From the NCBI GenBank assembly GCA_022781505.1, contig JALETK010000034.1, forward strand, positions 1 to 41,133: a DNA stretch of 41,133 nucleotides, written 5' to 3'. Below the pieces are notes generated by a model, which made no database searches, was not told the DNA's origin, and saw nothing but the letters and a program-made list of their open reading frames with translations. The position numbers and the translations under genes are program-made. The first letter of the stretch is position 1; every line of letters starts with the position of its first letter. This DNA comes from Clostridiales bacterium (GTDB lineage Bacteria > Bacillota > Clostridia > Oscillospirales > Oscillospiraceae). Shown here piece by piece: positions 31,108 through 40,024 of the stretch.

Positions 31108-31164
31108 ATGCAGCCGCTCCGGCGGGGATTTTGTCCCATTTCCGGAAAGAAAGCAGTTTTTCGC

Positions 31165-31193
31165 TTGACGGCGTCCCTTTGGGGGCCTATAAT
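31165..31193 (+). promoter_or_regulatory. Promoter of trkH
   Basis: TTGACG (31165-31170), a 17-bp spacer and a perfect TATAAT (31188-31193). Confidence 0.75.
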
Positions 31194-31241
31194 GACGGAG
31201 AATGAACTCGCAGCATTTTGGAAACGGAGTGCGTGACATCC

Positions 31242-32681
31242 ATGAACAAACAAATGATTCGCTATGTCCTGGGCATGGTTCTCCTGATTGAAGGGGGCCT
31301 GCTGTTGCTTCCTCTGGCGGTGTCCCTGATTTACCGGGAGAGCACCTGGCTGCATTTCCTCATCACCGTGGGCCTTTGCGGGGTGCTGGGGGGCCTGATG
31401 GTTCTGCGGAAGCCCAAGCGCCGGTCCCTGTTTCCCAAGGATGGCTTTGTGATCGCCGCCCTGACCTGGATTGTGATCAGTCTGGTGGGAGCGGTGCCCT
31501 TTTGGATTTCCGGGCAGATCCCCAGGTACATCGACGCCCTGTTTGAAACCGTCTCCGGTTTCACCACCACCGGCTCCAGCATTCTCACCCGGGTGGAGGA
31601 CTTGAACAAGGGGATGCTTTTCTGGCGGAGCTTCAGCCACTGGGTGGGAGGCATGGGCATCCTGGTGTTCATGCTGGCCCTGCTCCCCGCCATGGGGGGC
31701 TCCACCATCCACATCCTCCGGGCGGAGAGTCCCGGGCCCGTGGTGGGCAAGGTGGTGCCTAAGATCAAGGACTCCTCCCGGATTACCTACCTCATTTACC
31801 TGTTCCTCACGGCGGTTCTCATTGTGCTGTATCTGGCAGGGGGAATGCCCCTGTTTGACAGCCTGTGTATTGCCTTCGGCACTGCCGGAACCGGCGGCTT
31901 CGGCGTCACCAGCGCCAGCTGCGCCGATTATTCCCCCTACATCCAGACGGTGACCACCGTGTTCATGCTCCTGTTCGGCGTGAACTTCTCCGTCTATTTC
32001 CTCCTGCTCCAGCGGAAGTTTAAAAGCGCCCTGAGTAGCTCGGAGCTGTGGATCTACCTGGGCATTTTCGGCCTGGCCACCCTGGCCATCAGCCTGAATA
32101 TTTACGGGAGCTTCTCCTCCTTCGGCCAGGCAACCCGCCATGCCGCCTTCACGGTCTCTTCCCTCATGACCACCACAGGCTACGCCACCGTGGACTTCAA
32201 CCTGTGGCCGGAATTCAGCCGGGTGATTTTGTGCATCCTGATGATTGTAGGCGCCTGCGCCGGCTCCACCGGCGGCGGCTTCAAGGTCTCCCGGGTGGTG
32301 ATTCTGGCGAAGTATGCCAAAAATGAGCTCCAGAAGCTGATTCACCCCCGCACGGTGAAGGTGGTGAAGGTGGACGGAAAGGTGGTCTCCTCGGAGACCG
32401 TCCACGGGGTTCTGGTGTACACCCTGTTTTATATCCTGCTGATTGCGGTTTCCATCCTGCTGGTGTCCCTGGACAATCAGGACGCCTCCACAACCCTCAC
32501 TGCGGTTCTGGCCACGGCGAACAACATCGGCCCGGGCCTGAACGCTGTGGGCCCCACCGCCTCCTTCGCCGCCCTGTCCGACCTGTCCAAGGGCGTCCTG
32601 TGCCTGGACATGCTGGCAGGCCGTCTGGAGATATTCCCCCTCCTGGTCCTCCTGCTCCCCAGCACCTGGGCCAAAAAGTGA
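31242..32681 (+). CDS. TrkH/KtrB-family potassium uptake protein
   Basis: 479 residues with four pore-loop (M-P-M) repeats. Selectivity-filter-like segments are visible: ALFETVSGFTTTGSSIL, ..CIAFGTAGTGGFGVTS, VSSLMTTTGYATVDF and a late TANNIGPGLNAVG. GSTGGGFKVSRVV is the conserved third-repeat element. It moves K+ (or K+/Na+) inward across the membrane. No TrkA/KtrA regulatory subunit is adjacent, so it must be encoded elsewhere. A GTG three codons upstream is an alternative start nearer to GGAG. Confidence 0.93.
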   Translation: MNKQMIRYVLGMVLLIEGGLLLLPLAVSLIYRESTWLHFLITVGLCGVLGGLMVLRKPKRRSLFPKDGFVIAALTWIVISLVGAVPFWISGQIPRYIDALFETVSGFTTTGSSILTRVEDLNKGMLFWRSFSHWVGGMGILVFMLALLPAMGGSTIHILRAESPGPVVGKVVPKIKDSSRITYLIYLFLTAVLIVLYLAGGMPLFDSLCIAFGTAGTGGFGVTSASCADYSPYIQTVTTVFMLLFGVNFSVYFLLLQRKFKSALSSSELWIYLGIFGLATLAISLNIYGSFSSFGQATRHAAFTVSSLMTTTGYATVDFNLWPEFSRVILCILMIVGACAGSTGGGFKVSRVVILAKYAKNELQKLIHPRTVKVVKVDGKVVSSETVHGVLVYTLFYILLIAVSILLVSLDNQDASTTLTAVLATANNIGPGLNAVGPTASFAALSDLSKGVLCLDMLAGRLEIFPLLVLLLPSTWAKK

Positions 32682-32699
32682 GAAGTCTCTCCCTGCAGG

Positions 32700-32880
32700 G
32701 CGGGCGAAAGCCCGGCACAAATGCGTGGCGAAACAGGCAGGAAGCCTTTCGCCTCAGTTCGTGACATTGGGCAAGGCCCTGCCCTGCCGTTTTGCAGAAT
32801 CACGACTTTTTGCGAGACCGGCCGTTTCCAGGCCACAGAACAGATACCCCGGCGGCGTCTACGCCGCGGAAGTGTGTGAA
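32700..32880. repeat. Intergenic repeat stretch between trkH and the MATE gene
   Basis: Holds GTTCGTGACATTGGGCAAG (32757-32775), also present at about 19334-19352 and reversed at 2719-2733, and a CAGAATCACGAC...GCGA segment resembling part of the 19205-19287 element. It appears to be a degenerate assembly of the same repeat families; no gene is seen. Confidence 0.5.
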
Positions 32881-32912
32881 AATTGATTGATGAACAGGAG
32901 GAACCGGAATCC

Positions 32913-34292
32913 ATGCCGCAAAGCAGCACTCGGGAGCTGGGGCAGGGGAGTGTGGGCAAGCTCCTTTTTAAGCTGGCCCTTCCCACCATCACCGCCCAGC
33001 TGGTAAATGCCCTTTATAATATGGTGGATCGGGTCTATATCGGACACATCCCGGTCATCGGAAAAACCGCCCTCACCGGTGTGGGGGTATGCATGAGCCT
33101 CATTATGATTGTCTCCGCCTTTGCCTCCCTCACCGCCATCGGCGGCGCCACCCGGGCCTCCATTTTCCTGGGCCGGGAGGATCGGGAGGAGGCGGAGAAG
33201 ATTCTGGGCCACTGTGTCACGGGCGCCGTCACCTCGGCCCTGGCGCTCACGGCGGTGCTTCTGCTCTTTGCAAGGCCCCTTCTCATGGCCTTTGGCGCCA
33301 GTGAGGAAACCATCGGCTACGCCGTGGGCTACATGCGGATTTACGCCCTCGGCACCGTGTTTGTGGAGTTGGCCCTGGGCCTCAACGCGTTCATCACCGC
33401 CCAGGGCTTTGCCTCGGTGGCCATGGTCAGCGTCCTCATCGGGGCCGTGGGCAATATGATTCTGGACGCGGTGTTCATCCTGGCTTTGGGCATGGACGTG
33501 GACGGGGCGGCCCTGGCCACCGTCATCTCCCAGGGCCTCTCCGCCCTGTGGGTGGTTCGGTTCCTTCTGGGGAAGAAAACCGGTTTGAGAATCCGGCGGG
33601 AAAACCTGAGAATCCAATGGAAGCGATACGCCCCCTGCCTGGCTCTGGGCCTGTCCCCCTTTGTGATGCAGTCCACGGAGGGCGTCATTTCCATCTGCTT
33701 CAACGCCTCCCTGCAAAGGTACGGAGGAGACCTGGCAGTTGGGGCCATGACCATTCTGGCCAGTGTGATGCAGTTCTCCATGCTCCCCCTCCAGGGCCTG
33801 ACCCAGGGGGCGCAGCCCATTGTAAGCTACAATTTCGGCGCCGGAAACGCCGGACGGGTGAAGAGGACCTTCCGGCTTCTTCTGATTTCCTGCCTGTGCT
33901 ACTCCACGCTCCTGTGGTCCCTGGCCATGCTTTGGCCCAGGGGACTGGCCGCCGTGTTTGCCGATGATGGCGGCCTCATTTCCTACACCGCCTGGGCCAT
34001 GCGGATATACATGGCCGCCGCCGGCATCTTCGGGGCGCAGATTGCCTGCCAGCAGACCTTCATCGCCCTGGGCAATGCCAAGGCCTCGGTGTTTCTGGCG
34101 GTGCTGCGGAAGATCATTCTCCTGATTCCCCTGATTTTCCTGCTGCCCCTGTTCTTCACGGCCGACGCAGATAAGGCCATGGCGGTGTTCCTGGCGGAGC
34201 CTGTGGCGGACACCCTGGCGGTACTCACCACCGTGTGCACCTTCACGGTGCAGTTCCGAAAGACCATGAAACAGCTGGAGGTACAAAAATGA
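32913..34292 (+). CDS. MATE family efflux transporter
   Basis: 459 residues with 12 expected membrane segments. The N-terminal half opens GSVGKLLFKLALPTITAQLVNALYNMVDRVYIG, and the second half repeats with QGLTQGAQPIVSYNFGAGN. Both are MatE signatures. It exports cationic or amphipathic compounds by Na+ or H+ antiport. The ATG at 32913 follows AGGAGG by 11 nt; an upstream TTG would include the ribosome site. It overlaps the HAD gene by 4 bp (ATGA). Confidence 0.94.
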   Translation: MPQSSTRELGQGSVGKLLFKLALPTITAQLVNALYNMVDRVYIGHIPVIGKTALTGVGVCMSLIMIVSAFASLTAIGGATRASIFLGREDREEAEKILGHCVTGAVTSALALTAVLLLFARPLLMAFGASEETIGYAVGYMRIYALGTVFVELALGLNAFITAQGFASVAMVSVLIGAVGNMILDAVFILALGMDVDGAALATVISQGLSALWVVRFLLGKKTGLRIRRENLRIQWKRYAPCLALGLSPFVMQSTEGVISICFNASLQRYGGDLAVGAMTILASVMQFSMLPLQGLTQGAQPIVSYNFGAGNAGRVKRTFRLLLISCLCYSTLLWSLAMLWPRGLAAVFADDGGLISYTAWAMRIYMAAAGIFGAQIACQQTFIALGNAKASVFLAVLRKIILLIPLIFLLPLFFTADADKAMAVFLAEPVADTLAVLTTVCTFTVQFRKTMKQLEVQK

Positions 34293-34912
34293 ACGCGGAA
34301 AGCCTGATTTTTGATGTGGACGGAACCCTCTGGGATTCCGTGGCCCTGGTGGCAAAGGGGTGGAACCTGGCCCTCCGGGAGGCGGGGCTGGAGGCAAGCT
34401 GCACGGCGGACAGCATCCGCCCCCTGTTCGGCAAGACCATGGATGAGATTGCCGCCGCCTTTCTCCCCGGGCAGCCCCCGGCCCGCCGGAGTGAGATTAT
34501 GGATTCCTGCATGGCCTGGGAGAACCGGGTGCTGTGGGAGGACCCCTGCCGGATTTTCTACCCCGGGGTTCTGGAGACTCTGCGGAAGCTCTCCCGGCGC
34601 CACCGGCTGTTCATCGTCAGCAACTGCCATCTGGGGTATATAGAGCTGGTGGTGGAAAAGGGAAACCTGGGGGACATTGTGACGGATCACCTCTGCTTCG
34701 GGGAGACCGGCACCTGCAAGGCGCAGACCATCCGCACCCTGATGGAGCGGAACGGAATCACCAGCGCGGCGTATATCGGCGACACCCAGGGAGACCTGGA
34801 GGCCACCCACGGGGCGGGCCTGCCCTTTGTGTGGGCCGCCTATGGCTTCGGCACTCCGGAGACCTGGGAGGCAAAAATTGACAGCTTCCCGGAGCTGGAG
34901 AAGCTGTTCTGA
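34289..34912 (+). CDS. HAD-family hydrolase (phosphoglycolate phosphatase-like)
   Basis: 207 residues. Motif I FDVDGTLWDSV holds Asp9/Asp11, motif II LFIVSNCH, the conserved Lys is in GTCKAQTI, and motif IV YIGDTQGDLEATHGAG. A small alpha-helical cap spans about 18-85. Substrate unknown. Coupled to the MATE gene and 13 bp before the C-S lyase gene, so all three share one transcript. Confidence 0.88.
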   Translation: MNAESLIFDVDGTLWDSVALVAKGWNLALREAGLEASCTADSIRPLFGKTMDEIAAAFLPGQPPARRSEIMDSCMAWENRVLWEDPCRIFYPGVLETLRKLSRRHRLFIVSNCHLGYIELVVEKGNLGDIVTDHLCFGETGTCKAQTIRTLMERNGITSAAYIGDTQGDLEATHGAGLPFVWAAYGFGTPETWEAKIDSFPELEKLF

Positions 34913-34925
34913 AAGGTGGGGCAAT

Positions 34926-36155
34926 ATGAAATACGATTTCACCAGCATTATGAACCGCCGGGGAATGGACGCCCTGGCGGTGGACGGCATTGACCACATG
35001 GTGCCCGGGGCGGTGGTGGACCCGGAGTTTGACGTCATTCCCATGTCCGTGGCGGACATGAACTTCCCCACGGTACCCACGGTTCCCGCCGCCATCATCG
35101 CCCGGGCCCAGCACCCGGCCTATGGATATTTCATCCCCCGGGAGGAATACTATGAGGCCATCATCCGCTGGCAGACCCGGCGCAACGGGGCGGTGGGTCT
35201 GACAAAAGAGCACATCGGCTATGAAAACGGCGTCCTGGGTGGTGTGGTCAGCGCCCTGAATGTGTTCTGCTCCAAGGGCGACAAGGTTCTGGTTCATTCC
35301 CCCACCTATGTAGGCTTCACCGGGAGCCTGACGAACAACGGCTACCGCATTGTCCACAGCCCCCTCCGGCAGGACAGCCAGGGGGTGTGGCGGATGGATT
35401 TTGAGGATATGGAGCGGAAGCTCACGGAGCAGCACATCCACGCCGCCATTCTGTGCTCCCCCCACAATCCCTGCGGCCGGGTCTGGGAGCGCTGGGAGCT
35501 GGAGCAGGCCATGGAGCTGTTCCGCAAGCACGGGGTGTGGGTGGTTTCCGACGAGATCTGGTCGGACATCCTCCTCCGGGGAAACCGGCACATTCCCACC
35601 CAGAGCGTCAGCGAGGACGCCCGGAACCGAACCGTGGCCCTGTACGCCCCCTCCAAGACCTTCAACCTGGCGGGCCTGGTGGGGAGCTACCACATTGCCT
35701 ACAACCCCTGGCTCCGGGACCGGCTGGAAAAGGAAACCTCCCTCAGCCACTACAACAGCATGAACGTTCTGTCCATGCACGCCCTCATGGCCGCCTACAG
35801 CCCGGAGGGGGAGCAGTGGGTGGAGGAGCTGTGCCAAACCCTCACAGGGAACATCGACTTCGCCTGCGACTACATCAAGGCCCATTTTGAGGGGGTGGAG
35901 GTCTTCCGGCCCCAGGGCACCTATATGCTCTTTTTGGACTGCGGCAAGTGGTGCCGGGCCCACGGCAAGACGCCGGAGGAGCTGCTCCTGGCCGGAGCCC
36001 GGGTAGGGGTCATCTGGCAGTCCGGTGCCGGCTTCCAGGCGCCTGACCACATCCGTATGAATCTGGCCCTCCCGCTTTCCAGAGTGGAGGAGGCCTTCCG
36101 ACGCCTGGACCGGTATGTGTTCAACCCGCCCAAAGAAGCGGAAGCCTGCCAGTAG
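34926..36155 (+). CDS. PatB/MalY-type PLP aminotransferase, probable cystathionine beta-lyase
   Basis: 409 residues, fold type I PLP enzyme. It opens YDFTSIMNRRGMDA and has MSVADMNFPTVP (the W/MxADMDF-like N-terminal signature of PatB/MalY), then CSPHNPCGRVW, SDEIWSDI and the Schiff-base lysine in YAPSKTFNLAGLVGS (Lys244). These enzymes cleave C-S bonds of cystathionine or cysteine conjugates to pyruvate, ammonia and a thiol. Arrangement with a MATE exporter is compatible with handling of S-conjugates or thiols, by inference. Confidence 0.92.
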   Translation: MKYDFTSIMNRRGMDALAVDGIDHMVPGAVVDPEFDVIPMSVADMNFPTVPTVPAAIIARAQHPAYGYFIPREEYYEAIIRWQTRRNGAVGLTKEHIGYENGVLGGVVSALNVFCSKGDKVLVHSPTYVGFTGSLTNNGYRIVHSPLRQDSQGVWRMDFEDMERKLTEQHIHAAILCSPHNPCGRVWERWELEQAMELFRKHGVWVVSDEIWSDILLRGNRHIPTQSVSEDARNRTVALYAPSKTFNLAGLVGSYHIAYNPWLRDRLEKETSLSHYNSMNVLSMHALMAAYSPEGEQWVEELCQTLTGNIDFACDYIKAHFEGVEVFRPQGTYMLFLDCGKWCRAHGKTPEELLLAGARVGVIWQSGAGFQAPDHIRMNLALPLSRVEEAFRRLDRYVFNPPKEAEACQ

Positions 36156-36166
36156 GGTTGCATACA

Positions 36167-36200
36167 GTGGGCCGGCCTTCCCAAGGGAGGGCCGGCCCAC
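36167..36200 (+). terminator. Terminator of the MATE-HAD-C-S lyase operon
   Basis: An 11-bp outer stem (36167-36177 with 36190-36200) continues into an inner TTCCC/GGGA stem. No T tract follows on the plus strand. Confidence 0.65.
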
Positions 36201-36213
36201 CGGATCAGGGTAA

Positions 36214-36246
36214 ATCAAAAGCGGGTGCTTCCGAAGAAGCACCCGC
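36214..36246 (-). terminator. Terminator of rpmB
   Basis: On the minus strand: an 11-bp perfect stem (36236-36246 with 36221-36231), a TTCG tetraloop, then TTTTGATTT. A textbook intrinsic terminator 35 bp after the rpmB stop. Confidence 0.88.
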
Positions 36247-36281
36247 CTGATTCGTTGCGGAACAACGCCATATTCTGGTAA

Positions 36282-36470
36282 TCAGATGGCACGCTCAACC
36301 TTGTTGGAACGGAGACATCTTGTACAGACGTATACATGGCGCGGAGTACCGTCGACAATCGCCTTGACGCGCTTAACATTGGGCTTCCACGTTCTGTTGG
36401 ACCGTCTGTGGGAGTGGGAGACCTTGATGCCAAAGGTAACGCCCTTGCCGCAAATATCGCACTTAGCCAT
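36282..36470 (-). CDS. rpmB: 50S ribosomal protein L28
   Basis: 62 residues. MAKCDICGKGVTFGIKVSHSHRRSNRTWKPNVKRVK is diagnostic. The Cys4/Cys7 and Cys49/Cys52 pairs (CDIC and CTRC) make the zinc-binding form. GGAGGTG precedes the ATG at 36470; a longer upstream frame passes through the promoter and is rejected. It is single-gene, divergent from hprK. Confidence 0.98.
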   Translation of the reverse strand: MAKCDICGKGVTFGIKVSHSHRRSNRTWKPNVKRVKAIVDGTPRHVYVCTRCLRSNKVERAI

Positions 36471-36531
36471 TAGCTGCACCTCCAATCCATAGGGGAATCG
36501 CCGGTAAAAAGTCCGGGCGGACACGGCTAAT

Positions 36532-36560
36532 ATAATACCAGAGATGTGGAAAAAAAGCAA
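36532..36560 (-). promoter_or_regulatory. Promoter of rpmB
   Basis: Minus-strand TTGCTT (36555-36560), a 17-bp spacer and TATTAT (36532-36537). Confidence 0.55.
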
Positions 36561-36600
36561 GGGGAATTTCAAAAAAATCCAAAATTTTTTTAAAATGCGG

Positions 36601-36629
36601 TTGATATCCGCCGGGGCTTTCGCTATAAT
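36601..36629 (+). promoter_or_regulatory. Promoter of hprK
   Basis: TTGATA (36601-36606), a 17-bp spacer and a perfect TATAAT (36624-36629), 40 bp before the start codon. Confidence 0.75.
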
Positions 36630-36669
36630 AAATTGTGCGCTTCCTGAAATTTTGAATGAGGTGACTGCC

Positions 36670-37617
36670 ATGATCGACACATACAGCGTGCCGCTTACGC
36701 AGCTGGTGCAGGAGTTCCAGCTGGCCCTTGCATACCGGTCCAGTGACTTCGAGGCCATCCGTGTTACCGTAGACGATGTGTCCAGGCCGGGCCTGCAGCT
36801 GGCCGGCTACTTTGATCACTTCGAGCCCATGCGGCTTCAGGTGCTGGGCAACGCGGAAATGAGCTACCTGCGCAAGATTTCGGAGGAGAAGCAGACGGTG
36901 ATTTTTGACCGGCTGTTCTCCTATAAGATTCCGGCTCTGATCATTGCCCGGAATGTGGACCCCACCCCTGCGTGCCTGGCCATGGCGAAGAAGCATGATA
37001 TCACCGTGCTTCGCTGCCAGGAATCCACCTCCTATATCGTCTCCAGCCTGATCTCCTATCTGAAAAGTGCCCTGGCCCCCCGGATCACCCGGCACGGGGT
37101 CTTTGTGGATGTCTACGGCGAGGGCCTGCTTCTGGTGGGGGAGAGCGGCATCGGCAAGAGCGAGGCCGCCGTGGAGCTCATCAAGCGGGGCCACCGGCTG
37201 ATTGCCGACGATGCCGTGGAGATTAAGAAGATCAATTCCACCAGCCTCATGGGCTCCGCCCCCGCCCTGATCCGCAACTATATTGAGCTCCGGGGCATCG
37301 GCGTCATCAATGTGGCGAAGCTCTTCGGCATGGGCGCCATCAAGGGGGAGAACGTCATTGACCTGGTGATCAACATTGTCCCCTGGAGCAACCATGAGAT
37401 ATACGACCGTCTGGGCCTGGAGGAGCAGCATGTGGACATTCTGGGGGTGAAGGTGCCCCAGATCACCATTCCCATCACCCCTGGCCGGAACCTGGCGGTG
37501 ATCCTGGAGGCAGCCGCCATGAACAACCGCCAGAAGAAAATGGGCTACAACGCTGCGGTGGAGTTCACCGAGCAGATCAACAAGCACTTCGATGAAAACA
37601 TGGGCCAGAGCTTCTGA
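36670..37617 (+). CDS. hprK: HPr kinase/phosphorylase
   Basis: 315 residues. The N-terminal MurF-like domain is about 1-130, followed by the kinase domain VDVYGEGLLLVGESGIGKSEAAVELIKRGHRLIADDAVEI with Walker A GESGIGKS at 157-164 and the catalytic DD. The HprK signature region is IELRGIGVINVAKLFGMGAIK. It phosphorylates HPr on Ser46 to drive CcpA-dependent catabolite control and reverses it. Start: ATG at 36670 with GAGGTGA; the in-frame GTG three codons upstream lies in the ribosome site. No ptsH or lgt neighbours are seen. Confidence 0.96.
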   Translation: MIDTYSVPLTQLVQEFQLALAYRSSDFEAIRVTVDDVSRPGLQLAGYFDHFEPMRLQVLGNAEMSYLRKISEEKQTVIFDRLFSYKIPALIIARNVDPTPACLAMAKKHDITVLRCQESTSYIVSSLISYLKSALAPRITRHGVFVDVYGEGLLLVGESGIGKSEAAVELIKRGHRLIADDAVEIKKINSTSLMGSAPALIRNYIELRGIGVINVAKLFGMGAIKGENVIDLVINIVPWSNHEIYDRLGLEEQHVDILGVKVPQITIPITPGRNLAVILEAAAMNNRQKKMGYNAAVEFTEQINKHFDENMGQSF

Positions 37618-37634
37618 CACAAGCCGGGCCTTGG

Positions 37635-37668
37635 GGGGGCTGTGCCGCACATGGCACGGCCCCCTTAT
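37635..37668 (+). terminator. Terminator of hprK
   Basis: A 12-bp GC-rich stem with one U-G pair (37635-37646 with 37653-37664), 6-nt loop and TTATC, just after the stop codon. The 80 bp from here to the insertion sequence hold nothing recognisable. Confidence 0.75.
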
Positions 37669-37744
37669 CAGTCAAACAAAAGACTGCTTTTCAGAGGGAC
37701 TGTCTCATACACTGCCGTACCGGGAAAAAGCAAGAGAATATTTA

Positions 37745-38970
37745 GGGAACCTCTGAATAAATAGCCTTTATTCTGTTTCTACCCGAATATTCGCCGCTTT
37801 TTGCACTTGATTAAGGTAATTACAGCGGGAAATAGCCAATATTCCTCAGCTTTTTGTTCTATTTCCTGAAAAAGGGCAGACCACCCCTATATCAGGTTGT
37901 GGAAAGTTTTCGACCAGCGATGGCAAGGGAATACAGATTGGCACAAGCGAACATGGCGTATAGCCGGTTCTCGTTTTTCAACAGTCCTCGATATACCGTC
38001 TTCTTGTAACCAAACTGGCACTTGATGATTCTGAATACGTGTTCCACTTTGCAGCGTACCGAGGATTTGCGATTTTCAATATACCGTTCCCAGTCGATGG
38101 CATTGTCACTGACCTTGGGAAGACTGCTGGGACGGCGGTTAATGCGGAAGTCGATTTTTGAAAAATGCTCATTGCCTGTGATTTCAGGACGCTTCTGGAC
38201 ACCGAGATAGCCGGAATCTCCGTACACAACCTCGTCATCTTCCCGGAGAAGATTTGCTGTCTGCGTGATGTCATGCTCATTTGCCGCTGTGACGGTCATC
38301 GTGTGAACCAGCCCGCTGCCTGCGTCCACGCCGATATGGCACTTCATCCCAAACCGCCATTCGTTCCCCTTTTTGGTCTGGTGCATCTCAGGATCACGCT
38401 TCTTCTCGGCGTTCTTCGTGGAGCTGGGGGCATTGATGATGGTGGCATCCACAATGGTACCGCCCTTCATCATGTGGCCGGTTTGCACCATAACCCGGTT
38501 AATTGCCTCAAAAAACAGCTTGTTCAGGCCATTCGCCTCCAAAAGATGGCGGAATTTGCACAGAGTCGTTTCATCCGGGACGGATTCCGTCATGAAGTCG
38601 ATACCTGTAAATTTTCGCATGGCATAGCTGTCATAAATGGCATCCTCGGTAGCCGGGTCAGACAGGTTGAACCAAATCTGAAGCAGATACATCCGCAGCA
38701 TTTTCTCGATTCCCATGGGCGGACGGCCACGCCTCCCCTCGGGATAGTAGGGCTTGATAACATCTACCCATTCATCCCAGGGAATGATCTCATCCATGAT
38801 TTCCAGAAATTCCTCCCGCTTAGTTTTCTTCTTGCGGTAGCTGTATTCCATATCGGTAAATGTTTCTTGCTTCATTGCCGTGCACCACCATTACTTTGAT
38901 GGGGCTATTATACCATATCCAAAACCTGTATGGTAGTGTGGATTTAATCAGAGGTTAATCAGAGGTTCCC
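37745..38970. mobile_element. IS5-family insertion sequence, about 1226 bp
   Basis: The ends GGGAACCTCTGAATAA (37745) and, reversed, GGGAACCTCTGATTAA (ending 38970) form terminal inverted repeats, with TA on both outer sides (37743-37744 and 38971-38972) that may be a 2-bp target duplication. The right end has an 11-bp tandem duplication TTAATCAGAGG (38944-38965). It carries one transposase gene. On the right it directly abuts an open RHS reading frame; the left flank is not RHS sequence, so the insertion is associated with a deletion or rearrangement. Confidence 0.9.
37892..38875 (-). CDS. IS5-family DDE transposase
   Basis: 327 residues, apparently intact. The N-terminal DUF772-type domain is seen in EGRRGRPPMGIEKMLRMYLLQIWFNLSDPATEDAIYDSYAMRKFTGID. 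The DDE catalytic core has Asp in GTIVDATIIN, Asp in VVYGDSGYLGVQKR and Glu in RCKVEHVFRIIKCQFGYKKTVYRGL, the Y-(2)-R-(3)-E-like IS5 signature. GMKCHIGVDAGSGLVHTMTVTAANEHD is also typical. The intact frame suggests the element may still move. Confidence 0.95.
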   Translation of the reverse strand: MKQETFTDMEYSYRKKKTKREEFLEIMDEIIPWDEWVDVIKPYYPEGRRGRPPMGIEKMLRMYLLQIWFNLSDPATEDAIYDSYAMRKFTGIDFMTESVPDETTLCKFRHLLEANGLNKLFFEAINRVMVQTGHMMKGGTIVDATIINAPSSTKNAEKKRDPEMHQTKKGNEWRFGMKCHIGVDAGSGLVHTMTVTAANEHDITQTANLLREDDEVVYGDSGYLGVQKRPEITGNEHFSKIDFRINRRPSSLPKVSDNAIDWERYIENRKSSVRCKVEHVFRIIKCQFGYKKTVYRGLLKNENRLYAMFACANLYSLAIAGRKLSTT

Positions 38971-38972
38971 TA

Positions 38973-40007
38973 GGCAAAACGGAGGAGCACGGCCGCATCT
39001 ATGCCAGCGGGAAGCTGCTGCGGGAGACCATTACCGGCAACAGCGCAACCAAAACCCTGGATTTCCGGTATGACAACGTGGGCTTCCCCTACGCCCTGAT
39101 CTACAATGACGGCACCTCCACTGCCACCTACTATTACATCACGAACCTGCAAGGCGATGTGATGTACCTGGTGGACGGCAACGGCAACCAGATGGCAGAG
39201 TATACCTACGACCCCTACGGCAAGGTACTGTCCTCTTCCGGCGCAATGGCGGAGATCAACCCCCTGCGGTATCGCGGCTACTACCAGGACGATGAAACCG
39301 GCTTCTACTACCTCCAGAGCCGCTATTACGACCCCGCTATCTGCCGGTTCATCAACGCCGACAGCTACGCCTCCACCGGCCAGAGCTATCTGGGTTACAA
39401 CACCTTCGCCTACTGCGGCAACAACCCCGTGAACCGTACCGACGCGGACGGCGAATTCTGGGATATTGTTTTTGATGTTATATCCGTAGGCTTTAGTATC
39501 GCAGACGTCATTCAAAACCCCACTGACCCCTGGGCCTGGGCTGGCCTTGTGGGAGACGTTGTTGACGTAGTTGTTCCCTTCGTCTCTGGCGTGGGTGAAG
39601 CAACTAAGACTGTGGGCGTTGCCGCAGATGCCGCCAAGGTTATGGATGATGTTCGCGATACCGCAAGGGCAATGGATAATGTTGAGGATGCCTTGGATGC
39701 AGGCGGCGACATCGCAAGAAAGACCGATTTTTACGTCACACCAGCGGGCGAGGCAATACCTGCCTCAAAAGTTGATTTTGAGGATAACTTGTCTAAGCTC
39801 GATCTAAAAGATGGGAAATATTATGGTGAGGACAGCCAAGGGCCTATTCGCATTCGAAATAACGAAATTCACCCAGATAACCCAAACTACACTGGGCCAA
39901 AGAGTTCGTATCATACACAACCACATTTTCATATTGAACGCAGACGGAATGGGAAAAGTGGGCGTTGGATAGAAACATATACAGGAGCAATTGACATGTT
40001 GTACTAA
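38973..40007 (+). CDS. 5'-truncated RHS/YD-repeat polymorphic toxin (C-terminal fragment)
   Basis: The frame is open from the IS boundary (GKTEEHGRIYASGKLLRETITGN...), so the N-terminal part is missing; the first usable start is GTG at 39078. It has YD-repeat sequence (LRYDNVG-like, YTYDPYGKVLSSSG) and the RHS core motif RYRGYYQDDETGFYYLQSRYYDPAICRFINADSY...NTFAYCGNNPVNRTDADGE. After the core comes a variable tip of about 190 residues: a hydrophobic pre-toxin linker, then KTDFYVTPAGEAIPAS and a His-rich end, QPHFHIERRRNGKSGRW. The tip is probably a toxin, possibly a nuclease, but its family was not recognised. GC falls toward the 3' end. Secretion and delivery are presumably lost. Confidence 0.85.
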   Translation, partial: GKTEEHGRIYASGKLLRETITGNSATKTLDFRYDNVGFPYALIYNDGTSTATYYYITNLQGDVMYLVDGNGNQMAEYTYDPYGKVLSSSGAMAEINPLRYRGYYQDDETGFYYLQSRYYDPAICRFINADSYASTGQSYLGYNTFAYCGNNPVNRTDADGEFWDIVFDVISVGFSIADVIQNPTDPWAWAGLVGDVVDVVVPFVSGVGEATKTVGVAADAAKVMDDVRDTARAMDNVEDALDAGGDIARKTDFYVTPAGEAIPASKVDFEDNLSKLDLKDGKYYGEDSQGPIRIRNNEIHPDNPNYTGPKSSYHTQPHFHIERRRNGKSGRWIETYTGAIDMLY

Positions 40008-40024
40008 ACAAGGGGGATTCCACT

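Noticed and set aside
30865-31239. A 124-residue minus-strand frame in the gap before trkH
   Set aside because: It runs through the hairpin at 31066-31104 and the trkH promoter and has no recognisable domain.
30939-32720. A 593-residue minus-strand frame opposite trkH
   Set aside because: Antisense to a clear TrkH transporter, with low-complexity Gln/His/Gly composition.
38165-38899. A 244-residue plus-strand frame inside the insertion sequence
   Set aside because: Antisense of the intact transposase, which carries the DDE motifs.
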